Source of the DNA: Clostridiaceae bacterium
Lineage (GTDB): Bacteria; Bacillota; Clostridia; Acetivibrionales; DULL01
DNA: 35,461 nt
Direction: 5' to 3'
Assembly (NCBI GenBank): GCA_012840395.1
Contig: DULL01000107.1
Span: forward strand, 1 to 35,461
Each line of letters opens with the position of its first letter. Positions within the stretch are counted from its first letter, which is position 1. The notes under the pieces were generated by a model. It was given only the letters and a program-made list of their open reading frames with translations. It had not been told where the DNA came from and ran no database searches. Of the stretch, positions 9,048 to 18,068 are shown one piece after another. The translations under genes and the position numbers were made by a program.

Positions 9048-9959
9048 CTATTTCAGCTTCATAGGGTCGAACCAGTCTCTCATAGCATCCCCGAACAAAT
9101 TAATGCTGAGTACTACCAGAAAAATAGTAGCAGTAGGCGCAATTGCATACCAAACAGTATTATTCAGATACTTATTAGCATAAAAAAGCATTGAACCCCA
9201 CGCTGGTTTTGGAGGTTGTATTCCAAGTCCGATAAAACTCATTCCTGCCTCTATAAGAATAGCTGTTGCAGTTAAAAGAGAGAATTGTACAGTAATTGAA
9301 GATATACAGTTAGGCAATATAGTCCGGAATAAAATATAAGGTGTTTTGGCTCCAAAAGCTTTGTTTGCTTCAACAAACTCCCTTTCCTTTAAAGAGAGAA
9401 CATTTCCCCTTACTATTCTTGAAAAACGGGCAAAATTTACAACAGATATTGTAATAACCAGTGCTGTCGGTGAAGGTTCAAAAATTGTGATAAGCAAAAT
9501 TGCCAGCAACATGGAAGGAAAAGATTGAAATGCATCTAAAATTCTCATGATAATACTATCAACTATGCCGCCAAAATAGCCGGCTATCAACCCAAGAGGT
9601 ATGCCAATCAGTGCAGCCAGAATGGAGGAACCTAAGCCTACATACATGGTATTACGTGCTCCATATATAATACGGGCCATTATATCCCGTCCATATTCAT
9701 CAGTACCAAGCCAGTGGTCTGCGCTGGGACCCTGTAATTTATTTGGCATGTCTAGCTCCAATGGGTCATAACTTGTAAGATATTGAGGAAATAAAGCCAT
9801 TAATAAAACAATAAAAAGTATTATGCTTGAAAAAAGTGTAGTAAACTTAATTTTTCTTATTTTAAACCCATTATTCTTTTTACTAATATTGCTTCTATTC
9901 TTTTTTCTATTTAAATTTACGTCATTATTACTATTTGAAACATTCACCTTAACGTTCAT
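9048..9959 (-). CDS. Peptide-type ABC transporter permease (OppC/DppC-like)
   Basis: This inner-membrane permease has about 303 residues. An N-terminal basic, Asn/Lys-rich segment of about 30 residues precedes the first membrane helix (FTTLFSSIILFIVLLMALF). The DPP-type permease N-terminal region follows, with the conserved HWLGTDEYGRDIMARIIYGAR, then the permease core with the EAA-like loop EFVEANKAFGAKTPYILFRT. The usual ending GDAMRDWFDP is present. Two in-frame ATGs exist. The one at 9957-9959 is chosen because AGGAGG is eight bases away, whereas the ATG at 9963 is only two bases from it. It lies 12 bases downstream of the OppB-like gene. Confidence 0.9.
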   Translation of the reverse strand: MNVKVNVSNSNNDVNLNRKKNRSNISKKNNGFKIRKIKFTTLFSSIILFIVLLMALFPQYLTSYDPLELDMPNKLQGPSADHWLGTDEYGRDIMARIIYGARNTMYVGLGSSILAALIGIPLGLIAGYFGGIVDSIIMRILDAFQSFPSMLLAILLITIFEPSPTALVITISVVNFARFSRIVRGNVLSLKEREFVEANKAFGAKTPYILFRTILPNCISSITVQFSLLTATAILIEAGMSFIGLGIQPPKPAWGSMLFYANKYLNNTVWYAIAPTATIFLVVLSINLFGDAMRDWFDPMKLK

Positions 9960-9971
9960 TTTCATTCCCTC

Positions 9972-10937
9972 CTATTCCAGCTTGATTCTGGGATCAATAG
10001 CGGCATACAGGATATCGATAATTGTGTTTATGATAACAAAAGCTACGGCAATGAAAAGAACTGCTGTTTGTACAACAGGATAATCCCTGTTTCCAACTGA
10101 CTGATATATAAGCCAACCCAGGCCAGACCATCCAAAAAGTTGCTCAACAATTATTGTGCCTCCTAAAAGAGTACCAAATTCCAGTCCTACAACTGTTATC
10201 AGTGTAACCAAAATATTTTTGAATGCATGCTTGAAGTAAACCTTACTTTTTGGCAGACCTTTAGCTTTAGCAGTCCGTATGTAGTTTGAGTTTATAACTT
10301 CCAATGTATCTGAACGGATAAACCGCACGAAGTTTGCGAGCTCAAATAAGCCTAAAGATAATGCAGGCATTGTTAATAATTTTATATTCATTGCTGGATT
10401 TTCAGAAAATGGAATATAGCCATTAGCTGGTAGAATTTTTAACTTTACAGCAAATATAATCATTAGAATTAATCCTACACCAAAAGTAGGAAAAGCTAAA
10501 AAACTGGTAGAAAAAATACTAACCAACTGGTCAAATACAGAATCCTTTTTTATGGCTGCTAATATACCCAAAGGAATGGCGAGCAACAAGGCAAAAATCA
10601 ATGAAACAGTTATTAATTCAAGACTTACAGGTATCTTTTGCATTATTACCTCGATTACAGGCTGCCCATTTCTGAGAGAAAGTCCAAAATTACCCTGAAA
10701 ACAACTTTTCAGCCAAAGTAAATACTGCATTACATAGGATTTATCAAGTCCAAGCTGCCTTTTTATTGCTTCAATTCTTTCTTCACTCGCTTCCCCGTAT
10801 GGTCCTAACTGATTTTTAATCGGATCTCCAGGCGCAAGACGTATTGCTATAAAAATAATTACTGTAACAAGTAAAAGTACTATTACTGCCATTGCAGCCC
10901 TTTTTATAATGTATTTCAGCACTGAGGAACGATGCAC
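9972..10937 (-). CDS. Peptide-type ABC transporter permease (OppB/DppB-like)
   Basis: This inner-membrane permease has 322 residues. It begins with the family's YIIKRAAMAVIVLLLVTVIIF helix and RLAPGDPI motif, then the core with the loop NYIRTAKAKGLPKSKVYFKHAFKN, and ends DPRIKLE as usual. A longer reading from the ATG at 10953 places the ribosome binding site GGAGGTGG inside the gene. The GTG at 10935-10937 lies six bases after that site and is the better start. It is the second gene of the operon, separated from the binding-protein gene by a hairpin. Confidence 0.9.
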   Translation of the reverse strand: MHRSSVLKYIIKRAAMAVIVLLLVTVIIFIAIRLAPGDPIKNQLGPYGEASEERIEAIKRQLGLDKSYVMQYLLWLKSCFQGNFGLSLRNGQPVIEVIMQKIPVSLELITVSLIFALLLAIPLGILAAIKKDSVFDQLVSIFSTSFLAFPTFGVGLILMIIFAVKLKILPANGYIPFSENPAMNIKLLTMPALSLGLFELANFVRFIRSDTLEVINSNYIRTAKAKGLPKSKVYFKHAFKNILVTLITVVGLEFGTLLGGTIIVEQLFGWSGLGWLIYQSVGNRDYPVVQTAVLFIAVAFVIINTIIDILYAAIDPRIKLE

Positions 10938-10962
10938 TAGCTGCCACCTCCGCATTAATTAT

Positions 10963-10995
10963 GAGAGTCCGGCAGGCTTAAACTGCCAGACTCCC
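10963..10995 (-). terminator. Intra-operon hairpin between binding protein and permease genes
   Basis: GAGTC and GGCAG at 65-75 pair with CTGCC and GACTC at 83-93 (last two digits of 109xx), with a single mismatch. No T-run follows on the minus strand. In ABC operons such a hairpin after the binding-protein gene commonly protects the upstream mRNA or lowers read-through, giving more binding protein than permease. That role is inferred. Confidence 0.5.
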
Positions 10996-11068
10996 AGCGA
11001 CTTATATAGCTTATATAGCTTTTAATTTAAGCCTTCATTATATATCGCAATTCTTCATATATCATTAA

Positions 11069-12634
11069 CTACTCCAATGTGGCATTCTTTAAGAATGTAT
11101 GGCCAACTGGGTTAATTTCAACTCCTTTTAAGTTTACTGTTGCACCATAAACCAATGGAGCTTCAACAATGCTAATAACTGGCTTATACTCAAAAATCAG
11201 TTCCTGAATCTTCTTGTAAATCTCCGCACGTTTTGCGTCATTACTCTCTGTCTTACCTTGATTGATGAAATCTCCTAAACCTGGTATATTAGCTGCCTGG
11301 TAGGATAAGAGCGGGTAAATAATCTGATTGCAGTAAGTTGAAGGATCTGTACCCGCCATTGGATACTGGTTTAGGATCATATCATAAGAACGATCCAAAT
11401 ATTCCTCAAGCCATACAGAAAATTCAACAATATTGATCTTTAAATTAACACCAATTTGAGCAAGTGCTGCTTGCCAGATTACCGCAATTTGCTCGCCCAT
11501 TGTGTCACCAGCCATAACAGTTAGTTTGAATTCAAAACCATCTTTATACTGTGTTTCATTTAACAATGCTTTTGCTTTTTCCAGATCAAAAGTATTTCCT
11601 TCAAGATTTACAAAGTATTTTGCTCCTGATGGGAAGGGACTCCATATTACTTTTGCCATATTATTGTATACTTCTTTATTGATTGTTTCTTTATCAAGAG
11701 CATGGCATATTGCTGCCATTACTTTTGGATCGCTGAAAGCTGGAACATTGTGCAGGCCTACTTCAAACAATGCTGTCGAGTTGGAAGTTTTACTTGTAAG
11801 TACCTTAATATTGTCTTTAGCTCCAGCTGCAATAGCATTTGCTATGGACAGGTCTTCATAAAGGTTGATTGAACCTGCTTCCAGGTTTGTCATAGCTACT
11901 GTCTGGTCAGGTATAGGCTTTAAAATAAGTTTTTCAATTTTTACTTTACTTGCATCCCAGTAGTCGGCAAATTTTTCAAGAGTAATATTATCATTGGGAG
12001 CCCAGCTTATAAACTTAAAAGGTCCTGTCCCTATAGGCTTTTGTTTAAGTGCGCCTTCTGTTCCTTTGTTTATTATTTTCAGCATGCAAACACCGTCTAA
12101 AAATGCAGGCGATACTTCAGAAAGATTTATCTTAACAGTGTTTTCATCAACAATTTCTACGGATTTCACCTGAGTAAAGTAGGCACCAAGCCAGGACCCT
12201 ACATTGGGATCTATTGCACGTTCTATGGAGAATTTAACATCTTCAGCGGTCATAGTGTTTCCGTTATGGAATTTTACTCCTTTACGAAGTTTAAATATGT
12301 ATGTAAGATCATCAGGGTGTTCATAAGATTCAGCAAGGTCCATTTCATATTGCATGTTTTCATTGATGTGCAGTAGGGATTCATAGCAGTTATAACCTAA
12401 AGTTTTTATGAAACGAAGTGTCTGATTACTGAAGGGATCAAAGTCGTCGATATCACCAGCAAGTCCGTAAACAAGTGTTTTTTCTTCAGATTTACTACTA
12501 GTACTGCTGGAAGTGTCAGACTTTTGAGTGTCGGTAGTTTTGCCGGTATTCTCTGACTTTTGTCCACAACCTGCGAACAATGTCAGAACTAAAGTTAAGG
12601 CAAGAAATAATGCAACTATTTTTTTCATTCTCAT
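11069..12634 (-). CDS. Extracellular solute-binding lipoprotein of the peptide/nickel family (SBP family 5)
   Basis: The 521-residue precursor is a membrane-anchored receptor of the importer. A signal peptide with hydrophobic core VALFLALTLVLTLFAGC places the lipidated cysteine at residue 23. A Ser/Thr/Lys-rich linker follows (about 24-52), then a mature domain with the family 5 hallmarks: LRKGVKFHNGNTMTAEDVKFSIERA near residues 115-140, and IGTGPFKFISW. It is the first gene of the minus-strand operon, with AGGAGG ten bases before the ATG. Family 5 proteins bind peptides, nickel, glutathione, opines or sugars, so the ligand is open. The neighbouring M20 and cyclase-type hydrolases favour an amide-containing ligand. 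Confidence 0.92.
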   Translation of the reverse strand: MRMKKIVALFLALTLVLTLFAGCGQKSENTGKTTDTQKSDTSSSTSSKSEEKTLVYGLAGDIDDFDPFSNQTLRFIKTLGYNCYESLLHINENMQYEMDLAESYEHPDDLTYIFKLRKGVKFHNGNTMTAEDVKFSIERAIDPNVGSWLGAYFTQVKSVEIVDENTVKINLSEVSPAFLDGVCMLKIINKGTEGALKQKPIGTGPFKFISWAPNDNITLEKFADYWDASKVKIEKLILKPIPDQTVAMTNLEAGSINLYEDLSIANAIAAGAKDNIKVLTSKTSNSTALFEVGLHNVPAFSDPKVMAAICHALDKETINKEVYNNMAKVIWSPFPSGAKYFVNLEGNTFDLEKAKALLNETQYKDGFEFKLTVMAGDTMGEQIAVIWQAALAQIGVNLKINIVEFSVWLEEYLDRSYDMILNQYPMAGTDPSTYCNQIIYPLLSYQAANIPGLGDFINQGKTESNDAKRAEIYKKIQELIFEYKPVISIVEAPLVYGATVNLKGVEINPVGHTFLKNATLE

Positions 12635-12682
12635 AGAAGTAAAACCTCCTCATAGAATTTATAAATGTATGCATCTGAAATT

Positions 12683-12757
12683 AACATCAGATTTTGTTTA
12701 TGATGTTCAGGCTATTTAGCCTTACTTCCAATATAATTTGAATTTTATTAAATCAAA
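12683..12757 (-). promoter_or_regulatory. Promoter and operator candidates for the ABC/hydrolase operon
   Basis: A weak minus-strand promoter can be read as TTGATT (12751-12756) and TATATT (12730-12735) with a 15-base spacer. Just downstream is a perfect palindrome AGGCTATTTAGCCT (12709-12722), followed by a second inverted repeat, AACATCA (12683-12689) with TGATGTT (12701-12707). Their position around and after the likely transcription start suits repressor operators, possibly for the ROK protein, but no protein-site link can be shown. Confidence 0.35.
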
Positions 12758-13293
12758 AATGACATGAATCTAATTATCATTGTTAATCTCTTATAATGCA
12801 TAACATGCCTGTAACAAAGGAATTGTTCAAAAAAACAATGACACTAATATAAGAATGACAACAAAATTATTGCATAAAATTTTAATATTTGGTTTTCAAA
12901 GTTCAACAATTACCTAATTTTAAAAAAAATAATTACTTTAATTATTAAACTAAATCACACTTAGACTATAGCATGATCCATATTAATTGTCAATAACCAC
13001 TATACTATTGTTAAAATAAACATAATAATTGTTTATTTTGCTAAAAAATTGATGAGTTTTATAGATTTTTAATTAATAATAATTATTAAAATTCTCATGA
13101 AATAATAAATTATTTTTTTATTAATACAGATGATAATTCATGTGCATTATATATATTTTTAAGGGTCCTGATTTTTCTCATGCTTTATAATGCTTTTGTA
13201 TAGCATAATTCACTATTATCTATTTGTACTACTTCTACATTTATATTAAACTAATTTAATTACTTAAGCTCCCTTTTATAACAATAACAGTAA
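12758..13293. other. Long AT-rich divergent intergenic region
   Basis: No gene was found between the binding-protein gene and the glycyl radical enzyme gene. The stretch is very AT-rich and contains imperfect AT palindromes, notably around 13050-13097 (ATGAG at one end and CTCAT at the other, with TTTTAAT and ATTAAAA inside). A small ATTGTT/AACAAT repeat lies at 12823-12840. It probably carries regulatory sites for both directions, but I could not assign any. Confidence 0.4.
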
Positions 13294-13322
13294 TTGACAA
13301 TATTAAAAATCATTTATATAAT
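13294..13322 (+). promoter_or_regulatory. Consensus sigma-A promoter of the glycyl radical enzyme gene
   Basis: TTGACA at 13294-13299 and TATAAT at 13317-13322 are separated by exactly 17 bases, a perfect consensus match. Transcription would start near 13329, giving a short leader of about 30 bases before the ATG at 13360. A consensus promoter with no need for an activator suggests control by a repressor or by upstream DNA. Confidence 0.75.
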
Positions 13323-13359
13323 TTAATCAATAAATTATATGTTGAAAGAGGTGTCCAAA

Positions 13360-15594
13360 ATGACCAATCGGATTAACAACCTGAGAGAGCTTTTCTTTGC
13401 AGGAGAACATAAAAAATATCGCAAAGAGAATTTAGGCCTATCTATTCTAAACATTGAAACAGAAAAATATCCCTTTGAAATCAGAAAAGCACTTGCTTTT
13501 GAAAAGGCACTTGAAAATATGCCCATTTTTCTGTTGGAAGGTGATTTGATTTGTGGTGGCAAAACAGTATATACTCTGCCAGACTACATTACAGAATATG
13601 AAAAGGAAACAGGAAATCATAATTTTGAAACTAAGGGATACAATAATGCATTTGATTTCTGCTATAACCTTGGTCAGGATGAACGTGGTTACGGACTTGC
13701 AAACAGTTCAATACCTGCATACTACCGTGTAATTCCCATGGGTATACCTGCTTTAATTGAAGAAGCTCAAAAAAAACTTAAAGAAGCTACAGATGAGAAA
13801 AAAATAAACTATTACCGTTCAGTCATCATTGCAAATGGAGCTGCAATTAAACTTCTTAAACGCTATGAAATATTTGTTCGTGAGCTTGCAGAAGTTGAAG
13901 CGGATAGTGTACGTAAAAATGAACTTAATACAATTTCTGATAACTTAAAACAATTACAAATCGGAGCTCCCCAAACATATTGGCAGGCAGTTCAACTTAT
14001 GTACTTCATTCAATTCCTGATATGGGTGGAAGGTGGCTATCTTATACCCCTCGGTCGTATAGATCAGATACTTTACCCATACTATAAAAAAGATATTGAA
14101 TCGGGTATCCTTACAAAAGAATTTGCATTCGAGATCCTTGAGGCATTCTTTATGAAATTAAACTATGAAATAGACCGTACTCATGGTGAGTCAGGAAAAT
14201 TCAACAGTGATACAGGCCAATCAGTTACAATTGGAGGTATTGATCCAATAACCGGTGAAGATGTAACTAACGATCTGACATATATGATATTGGATGCAAA
14301 ATGTGATATGCGTGTTACGGATCCTAAAGTCCATCTTCGAGTACACAAAAATACTCCTGAAGCTTTATGGAAAAAAGCTGCTTATCTAAGTAGCCTTGGA
14401 ATGGGATTCCCTACTTACGACAATGACGATGCAATTATTCCAGCTTTCATGAAACATCCTGAGTATACTTTGGAAGATGCCAGGGACTATGCCGCCTCAG
14501 GTTGTTGGGAAATGACAATTCAAGGAAAAAGTTTCAACCGTAATCTTGGCAATATTTGCTGCCTGCGCGCACTCGAATGGGCCCTTAACGATGGTGCATA
14601 TATGCTGGGAACACCAAATGCCGAGACCGCAACTGGTACGATTAATGGCCGTTTTGGTTTGCAAACCGGACGTTTGGAATGGTTTGATACTTTTGATAAA
14701 CTGTTTAATGCCTTTAAAGTACAAATTAAACATAATATTGATATGGTTACATCTTATTGCAACCGTGCCATGCTTTCACCTTCCCCATTTTATTCCTCTA
14801 TGATGGATGACTGTTTTGAAAAAGGTTTAGATTTTGATAATGGCGGCTGCAAATATAATGAAACTGACTTCCAGCTGTCTTCACTTTCTGATGCTGCAGA
14901 TGCATTGTATGCCATTAAAAAGTTAGTTTATGAAAATAAAGAATATACCTTAACTGAATTTGTTGAAATTTTACGCAATAACTGGGAAGGTCATGAGCCA
15001 CTGAGGCAAAGAATTATAAATGAATTCCCTAAATTTGGCAACGATATAGATGAAGTTGATTTAATTGCCCGTGAAATAGTGGACTATTATACCCAAGAAG
15101 TCAAAAAGCATCATAACCAGTTTGGTCAGACTTACCGTGCACGTATATCCAGTGCTCTTGCATATATTTCTGTAGCTCAGACACTTGGTGCATCTGCAAA
15201 CGGCCGAAAAGCACGTGAACCATTCTCCGATAATCTGTCATCCTCACTAGGCTGCGATAAAAACGGTCCTACAGGTATAATAAAATCATGCTGTAAGATT
15301 GATTTTTCAAACTGTGCTGGTGGTGCTATTCTGGACTTGAAATTCCATCCCTCTGCCCTTAAGACTGATGAAGGAAAAGAAAAATTTATCGCATTGTTGA
15401 AAACCTATTGTCAATTAGGTGGCATGCAGGTGCAAATAAATGTACTCGATAACAAAGTATTGCTAGATGCTAAAAAACATCCGGAAAACTATCGCGATTT
15501 AATTGTCCGCGTATGGGGCTTCTCCACATATTTTATAGCTCTTCCGGAAAAATACCAGGATCATATTATAGCACGTTCAACCCTATCGTTATAA
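13360..15594 (+). CDS. Glycyl radical enzyme (PFL2-type family), substrate unknown, GCWE active site
   Basis: This is an oxygen-sensitive radical enzyme of 744 residues. The C-terminal glycyl radical loop reads RVWGFSTYF with the radical glycine at residue 720, against the common RVxGY(S/T). The thiyl-radical cysteine is Cys382 in SGCWEMTIQGKSF. Glutamate two residues later (Glu384) is kept as in dehydratase and lyase members (usual GCVEP), while true pyruvate formate-lyase has adjacent cysteines. The Trp between them and the lack of Pro after Glu are unusual. The ATG at 13360 has AGAGGTG before it, so it is preferred over 13339. The activase gene follows after a hairpin. Family members cleave C-C, C-N, C-O or C-S bonds; which applies here cannot be said. 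The adjacent importer and hydrolases suggest a nitrogen-containing substrate. Confidence 0.92.
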   Translation: MTNRINNLRELFFAGEHKKYRKENLGLSILNIETEKYPFEIRKALAFEKALENMPIFLLEGDLICGGKTVYTLPDYITEYEKETGNHNFETKGYNNAFDFCYNLGQDERGYGLANSSIPAYYRVIPMGIPALIEEAQKKLKEATDEKKINYYRSVIIANGAAIKLLKRYEIFVRELAEVEADSVRKNELNTISDNLKQLQIGAPQTYWQAVQLMYFIQFLIWVEGGYLIPLGRIDQILYPYYKKDIESGILTKEFAFEILEAFFMKLNYEIDRTHGESGKFNSDTGQSVTIGGIDPITGEDVTNDLTYMILDAKCDMRVTDPKVHLRVHKNTPEALWKKAAYLSSLGMGFPTYDNDDAIIPAFMKHPEYTLEDARDYAASGCWEMTIQGKSFNRNLGNICCLRALEWALNDGAYMLGTPNAETATGTINGRFGLQTGRLEWFDTFDKLFNAFKVQIKHNIDMVTSYCNRAMLSPSPFYSSMMDDCFEKGLDFDNGGCKYNETDFQLSSLSDAADALYAIKKLVYENKEYTLTEFVEILRNNWEGHEPLRQRIINEFPKFGNDIDEVDLIAREIVDYYTQEVKKHHNQFGQTYRARISSALAYISVAQTLGASANGRKAREPFSDNLSSSLGCDKNGPTGIIKSCCKIDFSNCAGGAILDLKFHPSALKTDEGKEKFIALLKTYCQLGGMQVQINVLDNKVLLDAKKHPENYRDLIVRVWGFSTYFIALPEKYQDHIIARSTLSL

Positions 15595-15635
15595 CGTAAT
15601 GAGCTGTTTATTAGTTTACGCTGTTTAATAAAAAA

Positions 15636-15685
15636 CCATAGCTGCTGTGGTTATCAGCAGCAGTTATGGCTTTATTAACTTTTTT
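15636..15685 (+). terminator. Attenuating hairpin between glycyl radical enzyme and activase genes
   Basis: CCATA-GCTGCTG (15636-15647) pairs with CAGCAGC and TATGG (15655-15669), with a three-base bulge. It is followed by CTTTATTAACTTTTTT. As a partial terminator it would let a fraction of transcripts reach the activase, which is needed in much smaller amounts than the enzyme. Confidence 0.6.
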
Positions 15686-15707
15686 GTGAAGCTTTAGGAG
15701 GAATAAA

Positions 15708-16637
15708 ATGGATAAACAAAATACCGTCCTTATTTTTGATATAAAAAAATTCGCAGTACATGACGGGCCAGGAATACGGACCACTTTTTTTACCATGGGC
15801 TGTCCACTCCGCTGCCTTTGGTGTCAGAATCCTGAATCCTTCAGCCCTAATCAATCTTTGGTATTAAACCGGATGAAATGTATTGGCTGCGGTGCTTGTG
15901 CCTCTGTATGTGATAAAATTGGACCTGACCTTATGTTGCTAAAATCTGAATGCACTCTATGTGGAAAATGTGTTTCGGTATGTAAATCAGGAGCAAGATC
16001 TTTTATAGCAAGACCTTATACTCCCGAAATGGTAGTTAACGAAGCAATGAAAGATAAAATTTTCTACGACCAGTCTGGAGGAGGAGTAACCTTTTCCGGT
16101 GGAGAATGCATGTTACATGCTAATTTTTTGAAAAAAACATTAAAAATGTTTAAAGATTTAGGTATCCACACCACTATTGACACTTGTGGATATGTACCGT
16201 GGGAAAATTTTGAGAAGGTTCTGCCATATACAGATTTATTTCTTTATGATGTTAAGGTAATGGATCCAGTGAGGCATAAAGAATATACCGGAGTAGATAA
16301 CAGCCTTATACTTGCTAATCTTAAAAAAATAATTGACCTGGGAGCTTCAGTAATTATCCGCGTACCTCTTATTCCAGGTTATACCGACAATCCGGATGAT
16401 ATGGAAGCATTGGGTAATTTTATTATAGGAACCCTGGAAAATAAAATTATTCGTGTAGAGCTATTGCCATATAACAAGTTGGCTGAATCAAAATATGAAA
16501 ATAAAACAGCCTATCGCGACGGAGGAGTAGGTACCTATAAGCTTTCTGACCTATCTCCTCAGACAGAAGAATATGTGGAATCTCTAAAAAATATTCTTGT
16601 AAAAAAAGATGTGACAGTATTTGCTGAAAAACTTTAA
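15708..16637 (+). CDS. Glycyl radical enzyme activating protein (radical SAM)
   Basis: The protein uses S-adenosylmethionine and a 4Fe-4S cluster to abstract hydrogen from the glycine of its partner enzyme. At 309 residues it has the radical SAM motif Cys32-x3-Cys36-x2-Cys39 (GCPLRCLWC). An inserted two-cluster ferredoxin-like domain follows: CIGCGACASVC (58-68) and CTLCGKCVSVC (82-92). The conserved GGGVTFSGGE SAM-binding segment and the DTCGY and DVK motifs are also present. The insert is typical of activases for PFL2-type enzymes and absent from the PFL activase. AGGAGG lies six bases before the ATG. It is co-transcribed with the glycyl radical enzyme through the hairpin at 15636-15685. 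Confidence 0.95.
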   Translation: MDKQNTVLIFDIKKFAVHDGPGIRTTFFTMGCPLRCLWCQNPESFSPNQSLVLNRMKCIGCGACASVCDKIGPDLMLLKSECTLCGKCVSVCKSGARSFIARPYTPEMVVNEAMKDKIFYDQSGGGVTFSGGECMLHANFLKKTLKMFKDLGIHTTIDTCGYVPWENFEKVLPYTDLFLYDVKVMDPVRHKEYTGVDNSLILANLKKIIDLGASVIIRVPLIPGYTDNPDDMEALGNFIIGTLENKIIRVELLPYNKLAESKYENKTAYRDGGVGTYKLSDLSPQTEEYVESLKNILVKKDVTVFAEKL

Positions 16638-16693
16638 TAAATTTTAGTAAAATTATTGCAAAACCTCACTATAATGTTATTTATTGTTATACT

Positions 16694-16721
16694 TTGCATA
16701 GTAAGTTGTATAACATATAAT
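16694..16721 (+). promoter_or_regulatory. Promoter candidate for the ROK regulator gene
   Basis: TTGCAT (16694-16699) and TATAAT (16716-16721) are 16 bases apart. The site lies in the 150-base gap after the activase gene and about 66 bases before the regulator's ATG, so the regulator can be made independently of the enzyme operon. Confidence 0.45.
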
Positions 16722-16787
16722 ATAATGTATAAACATGTAATAATATTAATTTATTACATCTTCGTTTGTTCTGAAAGGAGATTAGTT

Positions 16788-18014
16788 ATGAATCCGGCAA
16801 TACTTGCTGCAAAGCAAAAAAATGCACGCAGAATACTGGATTATATTATAAAGTGCGGTGAAACTTCCCGTGTAAATATTGCAGCAGCATTAAACCTAAG
16901 TACTGCTACTGTTACAAATATAATCAATGATTTGCTTGCGGCAAATCTTGTTTATGAAGGTCGCCAGGATAATGCTCCTGTTGGACGCAAGGCAACTTTT
17001 ATTCATTTTAATGAAAAACTTTATTACATTATAGCTGTTTCTCTATCAAACATTGGAAATATATCTTTAAGTGTATGTAGTCTTCTAGGTGAGCCAATAA
17101 ATTCCAAGGAATATTATATAGATTTATATGTAAATGAATCAAACACAATAACGATGGTCCTTAAAAGTATTATTGATACCGTCAGCAGTTTTATTGAAAG
17201 CCAGGAAGAAGATATAAAGTCAAAGCTTTGCGCAGTGGCCTTAAGTATTCCTGGCATGGTAAACAAGAAACAGATTGTGAATGCACCCTCACAAAATTGG
17301 AAAAATATGAATTTGGCTTCTCCCCTTCAGGCTGCTACAAAACTCCCTGTGTATCTGGAAAATGTTACACGGATAAAAGCAATTTACGAAATGCGCTATA
17401 TTAATCCTGAAGATAAAAATGTTATATATATTACCTTATCACCTGGTATAGGAATAGTAAATTTTTTTGACGGTAAAATGATTATGGGACGTAATGGTAT
17501 TGCAGGTGAAGCCGGGCATATGACACTAAACCTTCATGGAGTTGAGTGCTATTGCGGTAATAGAGGATGTTTTGAGTGCTATTGCGGTGAAATCAATATT
17601 CTTAAAAAAGCTGAAAAATTGCTTGAAAAGGATAATAGATGCAATATTCTTTTTGATCTTGTAGAAAACAAGCATATGCCGCTAACAATGAATACTCTTT
17701 TTGAAGCCAGAAATCTCGGAAGTCTGAAGGTACATGAATTACTTTCCGAAGCAGGAGAATACCTTGGTGCAGGCCTTGTTTCACTTTTTAACTGTTTTGA
17801 TCCCGATAAAATAATAATTTCTGGTGCACCGGTTGAAGGCGACTCCTTCCTGCTGGATGTGGCAGTGGAAGAAGCAAAGAGCCGGATTATTAGCAAATTT
17901 AGCCGTGATTTTAATATACAGATCGCTACTCTTAAAACAGAAGAACTGCATAAAGGCATATGCGCTTTTGTATTAAATAAACTTCTGGATAAATTTGTGC
18001 TTCAAATAATGTAG
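16788..18014 (+). CDS. ROK-family transcriptional regulator (NagC/XylR-like)
   Basis: A winged helix-turn-helix lies at about residues 12-70 (RRILDYIIKCGETSRVNIAA, then LNLSTATVTNIINDLL). It is followed by an actin-like ROK domain with the glycine-rich phosphate region, IAGEAGHM, and the zinc-binding CYCGNRGCFECYCGE motif. The length is 408 residues, as usual for ROK repressors. The ATG at 16788 has AAAGGAG seven bases before it; a longer frame from 16656 has no such site. ROK regulators usually sense a sugar or sugar phosphate. A ROK protein beside a glycyl radical enzyme and peptide-type importer hints at a sugar-derived or amino-sugar inducer, which is inference. Likely targets are the divergent operon and the enzyme gene. 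Confidence 0.9.
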   Translation: MNPAILAAKQKNARRILDYIIKCGETSRVNIAAALNLSTATVTNIINDLLAANLVYEGRQDNAPVGRKATFIHFNEKLYYIIAVSLSNIGNISLSVCSLLGEPINSKEYYIDLYVNESNTITMVLKSIIDTVSSFIESQEEDIKSKLCAVALSIPGMVNKKQIVNAPSQNWKNMNLASPLQAATKLPVYLENVTRIKAIYEMRYINPEDKNVIYITLSPGIGIVNFFDGKMIMGRNGIAGEAGHMTLNLHGVECYCGNRGCFECYCGEINILKKAEKLLEKDNRCNILFDLVENKHMPLTMNTLFEARNLGSLKVHELLSEAGEYLGAGLVSLFNCFDPDKIIISGAPVEGDSFLLDVAVEEAKSRIISKFSRDFNIQIATLKTEELHKGICAFVLNKLLDKFVLQIM

Positions 18015-18045
18015 TGGGACAAGAAGACAGGTCCCTTGTCCCACT
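18013..18045. repeat. Hairpin repeat at convergent gene ends, variant stem
   Basis: A perfect 11-bp inverted repeat (AGTGGGACAAG at 18013-18023, CTTGTCCCACT at 18035-18045) starts within the stop codon of the ROK gene. The centre, AGACAGGTCCCT, resembles the AGAACCGTCCCT core of the repeats at 460-486 and 18069-18095 (9 of 12), while the stem sequence is different. It could act as a bidirectional terminator between convergent genes. Confidence 0.55.
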
Positions 18046-18068
18046 CAGAAAACGCGTAGACGAAAACA

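Noticed and set aside
14546-14803. 85-residue frame inside the glycyl radical enzyme gene
   Set aside because: Out-of-frame shadow of a gene with clear catalytic motifs.
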